NCBI RefSeq assembly: GCF_021556435.1
Contig: NZ_JAKGCU010000026.1
Span: forward strand, 1 to 64,000
DNA from: Gordonia tangerina
GTDB lineage: Bacteria > Actinomycetota > Actinomycetes > Mycobacteriales > Mycobacteriaceae
Direction of reading: 5' to 3'
Length of the DNA: 64,000 bases
Position numbers and translations under genes: made by a program. The notes below the pieces were generated by a model. The model had not been told where the DNA came from. It saw only the letters and a program-made list of their open reading frames with translations, and ran no database searches. Every line of letters starts with the position of its first letter. The first letter of the stretch is position 1. Below, piece by piece: positions 8,293 through 18,071 of the stretch.

Positions 8293-10088
8293 CGAGCGGT
8301 GATCGCTTCCATACTCTGCAACCACATCTCCAGCAGCGCGACCTGCCAGAGTTCGTTGCCGTCGAGGGTGGTACGGATTCCGTTGGGGTCGGCGAAGAGT
8401 CGGTCGAGGGCCGCCGGCCGGTACAGACCGCGGTCCACTGCCGAGCTCGACCGCAGCGTGTCGGTGACCAGGTCGAGCAGTCCGCCGTCGAGATGGCGGA
8501 TTCCCGGTACCGGGAAATAGCCCTTGGTGCGGTCGATCACCGCAGCGGGCAGCAGGGATCGGCTGGCCTGCTTCAGAACTCCCTTTCCGCCGTGGGCCAG
8601 CTTGAGGTCGGGCGGACAGGTCGCGGCCAGCTCCACGAACTCGTGATCGAGGAACGGCACTCGGGCCTCCAGACCCCACGCCATCGTCATCGTGTCGACG
8701 CGCTTGACCGGGTCGTCGACCAGCATCACGGTGGTGTCGAGCCGCAGTGCGGCGTCGACGGCCGTACGCGCGCCCGGCGCGGACTGGTGGGCCAGCGCGA
8801 ACTCCCAACTCGGGTCGTAGTCGGCGTCAACGTGATAGCGCTCGTCGAGGATGTCCAGGACAGCGCGATGGCCGCGGTCGAAGAATGCGTTGGCGTAGGC
8901 CTTGGTGGTGTCGGAGCGTGGGGTGTCACGCAAAGGTGGATACCAGGAGTATCCGCCCAGGATCTCGTCGGCGCCCTGCCCGGATTGCACCACCTTGATC
9001 GACTTGCTGACCTCCTCGGAGAGCAGGTAGAAGGCAACACAATCGTGGCTGACCATCGGCTCGCCCATCGCGGCGACGGTGTCGGGGACCGCCGGCAGCA
9101 GGCGGTCGGTGCCGATGTGGATCTTGTTGTGATCGGTGGCGAAGGTGTCGGCGATCAGATCGGAGTAGGCGTACTCGTCGCCGGATTCTCCTCCGGCCGA
9201 ATCGAACCCGATGCTGAAGGTGGCCAGATCGTGCTGCCCCTGCTCGGCCAGCAGCGCCACCACCAGCGAGGAGTCGACCCCTCCGGACAGCAGGACGCCC
9301 ACCGGGACGTCGGCGACCATGCGGCGCCGGACCGACGTGCGCAGCGACTCCAGGATCTCGTGCTGCCAGCGCCGTTCGTCCCAGTCGGCTCGATCCGGAT
9401 GCGGTTCGAAACTCGGTTCCCAGTAGCGTCGTTCGGTGCTGCGCCCGTCCGGTGTGATGGTGCGCACCGTGGCCGGAGGCAGTTTCCGGATGCCGTTGTA
9501 GATGGTGTGCGGTGCGGGCACCACCGCGTGGAAGCTGAAGTAGTGATGGAGTGCGACTCGGTCGATCGAGGTATCGACATCACCGGCACGTAACAGCGCT
9601 TGCACCGACGAGGCGAACCGTAGCCGTCCGGGGGTCTCGGCGATGTAGAGCGGCTTGATGCCGAGGCGGTCGCGCGCCAGGGTCACCGTGCCGCTGTCGG
9701 TGTCGACGACGGCGAAGGCGAACATTCCGATGAGATGGTCGACGCAGTCGGGGCCCCACGCATGGAAGGCCTTGAGGATCACCTCGCTGTCGGCATGGGA
9801 GAAGAAGCGGTAGCCCTTGGCCTCGAGTTCGCCGCGTAGTTCGCGATGGTTGTAGATGCAGCCGTTGAACACCAGTGCCAGGGCCAGTTCCGGGTCGACC
9901 ATCGGCTGGCCGCCGCGTTCGGTGAGGTCGATGATCTTCAACCGCCGATGGCCCAGTGCAACCGAGCCCTTGGCGAACACGCCGGAGCCGTCGGGGCCGC
10001 GTCGGGTCATCTCGCAGGTCATCGCGTCAACCGCCGAGATGTCCGGAGAAGTTGCGTCGAACCGGATCTCACCACATACGCCGCACAT
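8289..10088 (-). CDS. Class-II glutamine amidotransferase, asparagine-synthase type (NAGGN amidotransferase-like)
   Basis: The 599-aa protein starts MCGVCGEIRF, so after Met removal Cys becomes the glutaminase nucleophile (class-II Ntn domain, about 1-210). The ATP-pyrophosphatase synthetase domain follows with the PP-loop VLLSGGVDSSLV and SGQGADEILGGY. The stretches GHRRLKIIDLTERGGQPMVD and VFNGCIYNHRELRGELEAKGYRFFSHADSEVI closely recall the amidotransferase of the N-acetylglutaminylglutamine amide (NAGGN) osmolyte trio (TIGR03104 type) rather than housekeeping AsnB. I placed the start at ATG 10088, with AGAGGA upstream, because the Cys must be residue 2. Of the usual trio, the acetyltransferase-ligase and M42 peptidase are not in the window; an S9 peptidase follows instead. 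The exact substrate is inferred. Confidence 0.8.
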   Translation of the reverse strand: MCGVCGEIRFDATSPDISAVDAMTCEMTRRGPDGSGVFAKGSVALGHRRLKIIDLTERGGQPMVDPELALALVFNGCIYNHRELRGELEAKGYRFFSHADSEVILKAFHAWGPDCVDHLIGMFAFAVVDTDSGTVTLARDRLGIKPLYIAETPGRLRFASSVQALLRAGDVDTSIDRVALHHYFSFHAVVPAPHTIYNGIRKLPPATVRTITPDGRSTERRYWEPSFEPHPDRADWDERRWQHEILESLRTSVRRRMVADVPVGVLLSGGVDSSLVVALLAEQGQHDLATFSIGFDSAGGESGDEYAYSDLIADTFATDHNKIHIGTDRLLPAVPDTVAAMGEPMVSHDCVAFYLLSEEVSKSIKVVQSGQGADEILGGYSWYPPLRDTPRSDTTKAYANAFFDRGHRAVLDILDERYHVDADYDPSWEFALAHQSAPGARTAVDAALRLDTTVMLVDDPVKRVDTMTMAWGLEARVPFLDHEFVELAATCPPDLKLAHGGKGVLKQASRSLLPAAVIDRTKGYFPVPGIRHLDGGLLDLVTDTLRSSSAVDRGLYRPAALDRLFADPNGIRTTLDGNELWQVALLEMWLQSMEAITAR

Positions 10089-10216
10089 TTCTGAGTCCTC
10101 TCCCATTGCCCCGTCGCCAGGCGCCCTCGCCTGCACAGCCGCCGGTGCGACGTGTCCACTGCGCATCCCCGCCGTCTCAGCCTAGAAGTATGTGGCGGGG
10201 GTGGCAGAGTGAACGA

Positions 10217-10693
10217 TCAGTTGTGCGGCGTGACCCATGTGGTGATGTCGCAATGCACCGCCTCGGTGCCGTGCTTGTCGAGCACTCGGACATCGATCAC
10301 CACATCGGTCCCCTCGACGATGCTCGCGAAGTCAACGTCGGCGGGCAGGGTTGCCTCAGCGGTCAGCCGCGTGGTGGCCTTGGCGAGGTAGCGGGTGGAC
10401 ATCGCCTTGGGTATCCACCGATGGGTGGTCGGGGTGCTGGCCTCCATGAGCATTCCCATCGCCGCCTCGGCGAGGTTGCAGGCGGCGATCGCGTGGAACG
10501 TGCCGAGATGGTTGTGCACGCCGAACCAGTTCGGGCCGGTGACCCGGCAGTAGCCGGGTCGCATGTCGGTGACGTAGGGCAGCACCGTGCCGAAGTAGGG
10601 CACCCGGGCGACCATGCCCAGCGAGAACAGGGTGTGGCCGACGACGTTGTCGGGCAGCCGGCGACGGAGGCTGTAGGTCGGGGAGTGGGTCAT
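10217..10693 (-). CDS. Hot-dog-fold protein, DUF4442 / thioesterase-like
   Basis: A 158-aa single-domain protein resembling the DUF4442/PaaI-like hot-dog family of acyl-CoA thioesterase relatives. The region GPNWFGVHNHLGTFHAIAACNLAEAAMGM is typical of the hot-dog central helix with its N/H/G pattern, and the C-terminal half gives alternating beta strands (ADVDFASIVEGTDVVIDVRVLD). The start ATG at 10693 is preceded by an 18-bp palindrome that covers the likely ribosome-binding site. It lies 128 bp upstream of the amidotransferase on the same strand, so co-transcription is possible but unproven. Substrate unknown. Confidence 0.75.
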   Translation of the reverse strand: MTHSPTYSLRRRLPDNVVGHTLFSLGMVARVPYFGTVLPYVTDMRPGYCRVTGPNWFGVHNHLGTFHAIAACNLAEAAMGMLMEASTPTTHRWIPKAMSTRYLAKATTRLTAEATLPADVDFASIVEGTDVVIDVRVLDKHGTEAVHCDITTWVTPHN

Positions 10694-10700
10694 GGAGCTA

Positions 10701-10718
10701 CCTTACCCGTGGGTAAGG
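10701..10718. promoter_or_regulatory. Palindromic operator candidate upstream of the hot-dog gene
   Basis: CCTTACCC-GT-GGGTAAGG is a perfect 8-bp inverted repeat ending eight bases before the start codon of the minus-strand hot-dog gene. One arm supplies the AAGG that would serve as its ribosome-binding site. The layout fits a TetR-type operator or a translation-masking hairpin. No TetR gene lies nearby. Confidence 0.5.
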
Positions 10719-10722
10719 TGCA

Positions 10723-10872
10723 GTTCTGTTCGCCGACAGAACCCTGTTTCGCGTCGACAGAACCCTTTTTCGCGTCGACAGAACCCGGAATCTCGCCGAG
10801 CGAACCTTCAGGGGGGCCGGGTCTGGTGGTGGTTGGGGCGGTTCTCTCGGCGAGATTCCGGGTTCTGTCGAC
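10723..10872. repeat. 21-nt direct repeats joined to a perfect 27-bp inverted repeat
   Basis: The core CGACAGAACCC occurs at 10734, 10755 and 10776, a strict 21-nt period, and its reverse complement at 10860-10870. The third copy is the outer part of a perfect 27-bp inverted repeat with arms at 10774-10800 and 10846-10872 and a 45-bp loop. A further GTTCTGT at 10723-10729 faces the first copy. The block lies in noncoding DNA between the divergent hot-dog gene and the S10 operon. Confidence 0.85.
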
Positions 10873-11269
10873 CGCCGTGCCAAGGCCTGGTGAGTCGGGT
10901 TCCGGAGTGGATTTGAATCTGCGCCCCGGGGTGGTGCATACTGTTCGGGTTGCCTTGACCGGCGGACGCAGGATCACTGCGGCCTCGATCAGGTGAATGA
11001 CTCCCAGGCCCCGGATTCCGGGCCAGGGCGTGTAACGCGTGCGCTGAATCAGGCGTACGGACACGACACGCCCGACCGCGGGTGCCGGAGCACAGCCGGT
11101 TCGCTCAAGTGGCGAGCCAACGTACAACGATAGATGAACAGCGTCGATCCCCGAATCTCACGCGGGTGGTCATGTGTCCAGCGGCGAATTGCGCCGGCTT
11201 GTCCTTCGGGGCGGCATCAGGTCACGCGGTGTTTGTCTGTCGAGAACAACTGACGGAAGAGGACACAGC
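10873..11269 (+). other. Upstream/leader region of the S10 operon
   Basis: About 400 bp of noncoding DNA that should hold the S10 operon promoter and leader. TTGACC near 10956 and CATACT near 10939 resemble promoter hexamers, but no correctly spaced pair convinces me. A GGAAGAGGA ribosome-binding site for rpsJ lies at its end. I see no tRNA or protein gene here. Confidence 0.4.
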
Positions 11270-11575
11270 GTGGCGGGACAGAAGATCCGCATCAGGCTCA
11301 AGGCCTACGACCACGAGGCGATCGACGCTTCGGCGCGCAAGATCGTGGAAACCGTGACCCGCACCGGGGCACGGGTGGTCGGCCCGGTGCCGTTGCCCAC
11401 CGAGAAGAACGTCTACTGCGTCATCCGTTCGCCGCACAAGTACAAGGACAGCCGCGAACACTTCGAGATGCGCACCCACAAACGACTCATCGACATCCTC
11501 GACCCGACGCCGAAGACGGTCGACGCGCTGATGCGCATCGACCTGCCGGCCAGCGTCGACGTCAACATCCAGTAG
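11270..11575 (+). CDS. rpsJ: 30S ribosomal protein uS10
   Basis: A 101-aa protein beginning [18 protein letters not shown], with the uS10 signature around [37 protein letters not shown]. uS10 binds 16S rRNA in the 30S head and also acts in NusB-dependent antitermination. The GTG at 11270 is chosen over in-frame upstream codons because a GGAAGAGGA site precedes it and the length then equals the actinobacterial norm. It is the first gene of the S10 operon, 20 bp ahead of rplC. Confidence 0.98.
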   Translation: MAGQKIRIRLKAYDHEAIDASARKIVETVTRTGARVVGPVPLPTEKNVYCVIRSPHKYKDSREHFEMRTHKRLIDILDPTPKTVDALMRIDLPASVDVNIQ

Positions 11576-11595
11576 GCGGGGGGCGAGAAGAAATC

Positions 11596-12273
11596 ATGAG
11601 CAATCAGAGCGCGACCAACCATCAAAGTGCCACACGGGGAATTCTGGGCACCAAGCTCGGGATGACCCAGGTCTTCGACGAGAACAACCGTGTCGTCCCG
11701 GTGACGGTCATCCAGGCCGGACCGAACGTCATCACCCAGCTCCGGACCGCCGACCGCGACGGCTACACCGCCGTGCAGCTGGCCTACGGCGCCATCGACC
11801 CGCGCAAGGTCAACAAGCCCGTCGCCGGCCAGTACGCCAAGGCCGGTGTCACCCCGCGCCGTCATCTCGCCGAGATCCGCATCGCGGACGTCTCGGAACT
11901 CGAGATCGGCCAGGAGCTGACCGCCGAGATCTTCGAGAACGGCACCAAGGTCGACGTCACCGGCACCTCCAAGGGCAAGGGATTCGCCGGCGCGATGAAG
12001 CGCCACGGCTTCTCCGGTCTCGGTGCCAGCCACGGCGCGCACCGCGTGCACCGTGCACCCGGCTCGATCGGTGGCTGTGCCACCCCGGGTCGCGTGTTCA
12101 AGGGCATGCGGATGGCCGGCCGGATGGGTAACGACACCGTGACCACACAGAACCTGACCGTGCATGCGGTGGACGCCGAAGCCGGTCTGCTGTTGATCAA
12201 GGGCGCGATCCCCGGCCGCAAGGGCGGCATCGTGGTGATCCGCGACGCAGTGAAGGGTGGTGCGACCAAGTGA
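11596..12273 (+). CDS. rplC: 50S ribosomal protein uL3
   Basis: A 225-aa early assembly protein that binds 23S rRNA near the peptidyl-transferase centre. [17 protein letters not shown] near the N-terminus and [24 protein letters not shown] with the [23 protein letters not shown] loop are diagnostic. It has a short extra N-terminal tail ([11 protein letters not shown]) before the conserved core. The stop overlaps the GTG of rplD by four bases. Confidence 0.98.
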   Translation: MSNQSATNHQSATRGILGTKLGMTQVFDENNRVVPVTVIQAGPNVITQLRTADRDGYTAVQLAYGAIDPRKVNKPVAGQYAKAGVTPRRHLAEIRIADVSELEIGQELTAEIFENGTKVDVTGTSKGKGFAGAMKRHGFSGLGASHGAHRVHRAPGSIGGCATPGRVFKGMRMAGRMGNDTVTTQNLTVHAVDAEAGLLLIKGAIPGRKGGIVVIRDAVKGGATK

Positions 12274-12932
12274 GCACCGAGACAACGACAAAGCTGACGC
12301 TGGACGTGAAGACGGCCGACGGCACGACCAACGGCACCGTTGATCTGCCCGCCGAGCTGTTCGACGCACCGGCCAACATCTCGCTGATGCACCAGGTGGT
12401 CGTGGCCCAGCAGGCCGCAGGCCGTCAGGGCACCCATGCGACCAAGACCCGTGGTGCGGTCTCCGGCGGCGGCGCCAAGCCGTACCGCCAAAAGGGCACC
12501 GGTCGCGCCCGACAGGGTTCGACCCGCGCACCGCAGTTCGCCGGCGGTGGCACCGTGCACGGTCCGCAGCCGCGTGACTACAGCCAGCGCACGCCCAAGA
12601 AGATGAAGGCCGCCGCCCTGCGTGGCGCCCTCTCGGACCGGGCCCGCAACGAGCGTATCCACGTGATCACCGAACTGGTGGCCGGGCAGACCCCGTCGAC
12701 CAAGTCGGCACGTCTGTTCCTCGAGGCACTGAGCGACCGTCGCAAGTTCCTGGTGGTCCTCGGTCGTGAGGACGTGACCGCCTGGAAGAGCGTCGCGAAC
12801 CTGCAGAACGTTCTGCCGATCGCACCGGATCAGCTCAACACCTACGACGTCCTGGACTCGGACGAGGTGGTGTTCAGCGTCGAGACGCTCAACGCGTTCA
12901 TCGAGCAGAACACCCAGAAGAAGGAGGCCTGA
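12270..12932 (+). CDS. rplD: 50S ribosomal protein uL4
   Basis: A 220-aa protein that binds 23S rRNA and lines the exit tunnel with its extended loop, here [30 protein letters not shown]. The globular domain follows. The GTG start overlaps the rplC stop (GTGA), showing tight coupling, and rplW begins directly after it. In enterobacteria uL4 represses its own operon; whether this happens here cannot be seen from the leader. Confidence 0.98.
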   Translation: MSTETTTKLTLDVKTADGTTNGTVDLPAELFDAPANISLMHQVVVAQQAAGRQGTHATKTRGAVSGGGAKPYRQKGTGRARQGSTRAPQFAGGGTVHGPQPRDYSQRTPKKMKAAALRGALSDRARNERIHVITELVAGQTPSTKSARLFLEALSDRRKFLVVLGREDVTAWKSVANLQNVLPIAPDQLNTYDVLDSDEVVFSVETLNAFIEQNTQKKEA

Positions 12933-12933
12933 G

Positions 12934-13239
12934 ATGGCTACGCAGGCAGACCCGCGTGACATCATCCTGGGGCCGGTGATCTCCGAGAAGTCCTACGGGC
13001 TCATGGAGGACAACGTGTACACCTTCCTGGTGCACCCGGAGTCGAACAAGACCGAGATCAAGATCGCGGTCGAGAAGATCTTCGACGTCACGGTCACCAG
13101 CGTGAACACCGCCAACCGGCAGGGCAAGCGCAAGCGCACCCGCTTCGGCTACGGCAAGCGCAAGGACACCAAGCGCGCGATCGTGACCCTGGCCGCCGAC
13201 AGCAAGCCCATCGAGATCTTCGGAGGACCGGTCGGCTGA
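12934..13239 (+). CDS. rplW: 50S ribosomal protein uL23
   Basis: A 101-aa protein that binds 23S rRNA at the tunnel exit, where trigger factor and the signal recognition particle dock. [23 protein letters not shown] and the basic loop [22 protein letters not shown] are characteristic. It starts one base after the rplD stop, with AAGAAGGAGG inside the end of rplD as its ribosome-binding site. Confidence 0.97.
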   Translation: MATQADPRDIILGPVISEKSYGLMEDNVYTFLVHPESNKTEIKIAVEKIFDVTVTSVNTANRQGKRKRTRFGYGKRKDTKRAIVTLAADSKPIEIFGGPVG

Positions 13240-13269
13240 CCGGGACTCGCAGAACTGAGGGACTAGAAC

Positions 13270-14106
<837 letters not shown>

Positions 14107-14126
14107 GCACAGGAGGGAGTTAGAGA

Positions 14127-14407
14127 ATGCCACGCAGCCTCAAGAAGGGCCCGTTCGTCGACGACCACCTGCTTGCCAAGGTGGACACGCAGAACGAGAA
14201 GGGCACCAAGCAGGTCATCAAGACCTGGTCGCGCCGTTCGACCATCATCCCCGACTTCATCGGTCACACCTTCGCCGTCCACGACGGACGCAAGCACGTG
14301 CCGGTGTTCGTCTCGGAGTCCATGGTCGGGCACAAGCTGGGCGAGTTCGCCCCCACCCGTACCTTCAAGGGTCACATCAAGGATGACCGGAAAGCGAAGC
14401 GCCGGTA

Positions 14408-14408
<1 letters not shown>
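14127..14408 (+). CDS. rpsS: 30S ribosomal protein uS19
   Basis: A 93-aa protein of the 30S head that contacts uS13 and the A-site finger. [18 protein letters not shown] at the N-terminus and [40 protein letters not shown] are typical. A GGAGGGAG ribosome-binding site precedes it. Its TAA stop shares its last base with the rplV start. Confidence 0.98.
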
Positions 14409-15630
<1,222 letters not shown>

Positions 15631-15632
15631 TC

Positions 15633-16049
15633 ATGCTGATCCCCCGTCGGGTCAAGCACCGCAAGCAGCATCACCCCAGCCTGAAGGGCCAGGCCAAGGG
15701 CGGCACCAAGGTGACGTTCGGCGATTACGGCATCCAGGCTCTCGAGGGTGCGTACATCACCAACCGGCAGATCGAGTCCGCTCGTATCGCCATCAACCGG
15801 CACATCAAGCGTGGCGGCAAGGTGTGGATCAACATCTTCCCGGACCGTCCGCTGACCAAGAAGCCTGCCGAGACCCGTATGGGTTCGGGTAAGGGTTCGC
15901 CGGAATGGTGGGTGGCCCCGGTCAAGCCGGGCCGCGTGCTGTTCGAGATGACCTACCCCAACGAGGAGACCGCTCGCGAGGCTTTGCGTCGCGCGCAGCA
16001 CAAGCTCCCGATCAAGACCCGCATCGTGACCAGAGAGGAGCAGTTCTGA
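15633..16049 (+). CDS. rplP: 50S ribosomal protein uL16
   Basis: A 138-aa protein near the A-site tRNA elbow and the peptidyl-transferase centre. [19 protein letters not shown] opens it, followed by [21 protein letters not shown], and [24 protein letters not shown] is diagnostic. I placed the start at ATG 15633, just after the rpsC stop and with an AGGAGGG site inside the end of rpsC. Its stop overlaps the rpmC ATG by one base. Confidence 0.98.
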   Translation: MLIPRRVKHRKQHHPSLKGQAKGGTKVTFGDYGIQALEGAYITNRQIESARIAINRHIKRGGKVWINIFPDRPLTKKPAETRMGSGKGSPEWWVAPVKPGRVLFEMTYPNEETAREALRRAQHKLPIKTRIVTREEQF

Positions 16050-16282
16050 TGGCACTCGGAGTGGCTGCGTCTGAGCTGCGCGAGCTCAATGACACCGATC
16101 TGGTCGATCGTCTGCGTGAGTCGAAGGAAGAGCTGTTCAACCTTCGTTTCCAGATGGCCACCGGCCAGCTCGACAACAACCGTCGTCTGCGGACCGTGCG
16201 TCGCGAGATCGCGCGGATCTACACGGTGATGCGTGAGCGTGAGCTGGGTCTGGCGTCGGGACCGGATGGTGATGACGCATGA
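16049..16282 (+). CDS. rpmC: 50S ribosomal protein uL29
   Basis: A 77-aa two-helix protein next to uL23 at the tunnel exit. [49 protein letters not shown] matches the family throughout. The start shares one base with the rplP stop, and the GAGAGGAG site lies within rplP. Its stop overlaps the rpsQ ATG (ATGA). Confidence 0.97.
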   Translation: MALGVAASELRELNDTDLVDRLRESKEELFNLRFQMATGQLDNNRRLRTVRREIARIYTVMRERELGLASGPDGDDA

Positions 16283-16578
16283 GTGAGGACCAGACAGTGA
16301 GCGCAAGCCAGAACGTCGCGAGCAACCCGCGTGCGAGCCGCAAAGAGCGGATCGGCTATGTGGTGAGCGACAAGATGCAGAAGACCATCGTGGTCGAGCT
16401 GGAAGATCGTACGCGGCATCCGCTGTACGGCAAGATCATCCGGACCACGAGCAAGGTCAAGGCACACGACGAGAACGAGATCGCCGGTATCGGCGACCGC
16501 GTGCGGATCATGGAGACCCGCCCGCTGTCGGCGACCAAGCACTGGCGCATCGTCGAGGTGCTGGAGAAGGCCAAGTAG
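16279..16578 (+). CDS. rpsQ: 30S ribosomal protein uS17
   Basis: A 99-aa primary 16S rRNA-binding protein. It has a ~20-residue polar extension, then [45 protein letters not shown] and [28 protein letters not shown]. It is the last gene of the operon. rplN does not follow directly, which is the mycobacterial-type arrangement with a separate spc operon. A terminator-like hairpin lies 27 bases after the stop codon. Confidence 0.98.
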   Translation: MSEDQTVSASQNVASNPRASRKERIGYVVSDKMQKTIVVELEDRTRHPLYGKIIRTTSKVKAHDENEIAGIGDRVRIMETRPLSATKHWRIVEVLEKAK

Positions 16579-16604
16579 GCCGTTCTCCGACGCGAGACGT
16601 ACAC

Positions 16605-16635
16605 GCGGCCCGTTCCCCGATGGGGGACGGGCCGC
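16605..16635 (+). terminator. Terminator-like hairpin after the S10 operon
   Basis: GCGGCCCG at 16605-16612 pairs with CGGGCCGC at 16628-16635, and an inner T/A and CCCC/GGGG extend the stem with one bulged T. There is no U-tract, as is common for actinobacterial terminators. It separates the ribosomal operon from the antiporter gene. Confidence 0.7.
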
Positions 16636-16691
16636 TGTCGTGTTCGGACACCGCTGTGACGCGCGGACCCGCAGAGTCCGCCGGGGTGCGG

Positions 16692-16697
16692 CATAAT
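16692..16697 (+). promoter_or_regulatory. Possible -10 element for the antiporter operon
   Basis: CATAAT lies 36 bases before the antiporter ATG in an otherwise GC-rich gap just after the terminator. No good -35 is visible at the usual distance, so this is a weak candidate. Confidence 0.35.
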
Positions 16698-16733
16698 CCC
16701 GACCATGCTCATCGGCCGGACCGCGGGTGTGTG

Positions 16734-18071
16734 ATGACCGATTCCGCGGTTGCCGTCATCTGTGTGCTGGTGCTGCTGTGGGCGGTGCTGTCGCGGGTGC
16801 TGACCCGCCACGACGTCACCGGGCCGCTGCTGTTCGTGCTCGCCGGGTACCTGCTCGCCAACCCGGAGTGGGGTGTGTTGGCGGTCGATGTGGACACCTC
16901 CATCGTGCACATCCTGGCCGAGCTGACCCTGGGCCTGGTGCTGTTCACCGACGCCTCCCGCGTCGACGTGGGCCGACTGCGCCGGGCGATACGACTACCG
17001 GCGCGGCTGTTGCTGGTGGGTCTGCCGCTGACGATCGCGCTGGGCACCCTCGGCGCCGAAGTCATCTTCGGCGAGTTCGGCTGGGGATTGGCGTTGTTCG
17101 TCGGTGCCGCCCTCGCTCCCACGGACGCGGCGCTGAGCGTGCAGGTGATCGACGACGACCGCATCCCACGCCGACTGCGGTTGTCGCTGAACGTGGAGAG
17201 CGGACTCAACGACGGGATCGCGACGCCGGTGGTGACCCTGGCCATCGCACTGGGGGCGACGGCGCTCGGCGTCGGTGGTGCCGAGGGCATCACCCTGGGC
17301 CAGGCCGGCATCGAGTTGGCGGTCGGGGTGGCCACCGGGGCCGTGGTCGGCGGCATCGCCGCGTGGGCGATCAACGTCTCGGCGCTGCGCGACCTCTCGT
17401 CGCCCAAGACCCGGCAGATCGCCGCACTGGCGACCGCGGTCGGCGTGTTCGCGCTGGCGGTCACGATCGATGGCAACGGTTTCATCGCTGCATTCGTTGC
17501 GGGAATGACGTTCGGTCATGTGCTCGACCGCGATCGGGCGGAGAGCAGCGCAGACCCTTCCACGCAGGAGTTGGGCCGCCGTCGCAACGAGGACTCCACC
17601 GTGCTGGAGGTGCTGCCCGAGCTCGGTGGCGAACTCCTCGCGCTGGTGGTGTGGTTCCTGTTCGGCGCCATTCTGATGCCGCTGGCCTTTCACGTGGTGG
17701 AGGCGGGCGATCTCGCACTCATGGCCGGCTACGCGATACTGAGCCTCACCGTGTTCCGCATGATCCCGGTCGCGGTGTCCCTGTGGGGGAGCGGTCTGCC
17801 GACCCGCGATGTGCTGATCGTGGGCTGGTTCGGTCCGCGCGGCCTGGCATCGGTGGTGTTCGCACTCCTCGGTGTCGAACAACTCGGCACCGACGGCGGC
17901 GCCGGTCCCGCCGTCGCCGCGATCGCGGTGACCGTGCTCGCCAGCGTGGTCCTACACGGAGCGACCGCCGGTCCGGTGGCCCGCCGATACCCTCACGACG
18001 GTGGCGCTGACGCATCCGACGCAGGACATGTGCGGCTGCGGCCCAGCGGTGTGCACCGGTGGCGTCGATGA
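16734..18071 (+). CDS. CPA1-family Na+/H+ (cation/proton) antiporter
   Basis: A 445-aa membrane protein with about 12 hydrophobic segments. It shows the CPA1/NhaP-type features: GAALAPTDAALSVQVIDDD, then LNVESGLNDGIATP with the ND ion-binding pair, and late in the protein GWFGPRGLASVVFALL. It should exchange Na+ or another cation for H+ across the plasma membrane. I chose ATG 16734; a GTG directly before it is also possible. The stop overlaps the start of the GH13 gene (ATGA), placing it at the head of a six-gene co-directional set. The C-terminal ~25 residues are polar and poorly conserved. Confidence 0.9.
   Translation: MTDSAVAVICVLVLLWAVLSRVLTRHDVTGPLLFVLAGYLLANPEWGVLAVDVDTSIVHILAELTLGLVLFTDASRVDVGRLRRAIRLPARLLLVGLPLTIALGTLGAEVIFGEFGWGLALFVGAALAPTDAALSVQVIDDDRIPRRLRLSLNVESGLNDGIATPVVTLAIALGATALGVGGAEGITLGQAGIELAVGVATGAVVGGIAAWAINVSALRDLSSPKTRQIAALATAVGVFALAVTIDGNGFIAAFVAGMTFGHVLDRDRAESSADPSTQELGRRRNEDSTVLEVLPELGGELLALVVWFLFGAILMPLAFHVVEAGDLALMAGYAILSLTVFRMIPVAVSLWGSGLPTRDVLIVGWFGPRGLASVVFALLGVEQLGTDGGAGPAVAAIAVTVLASVVLHGATAGPVARRYPHDGGADASDAGHVRLRPSGVHRWRR

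Noticed and set aside
10734..10786. Three 21-nt spaced repeats as a CRISPR array
   Set aside because: The period is far too short, the spacers are repeats themselves and no cas gene is present.
10873..11269. tRNA gene or riboswitch before the S10 operon
   Set aside because: No cloverleaf, TTCGA-type T-loop or known riboswitch core could be found in this stretch.
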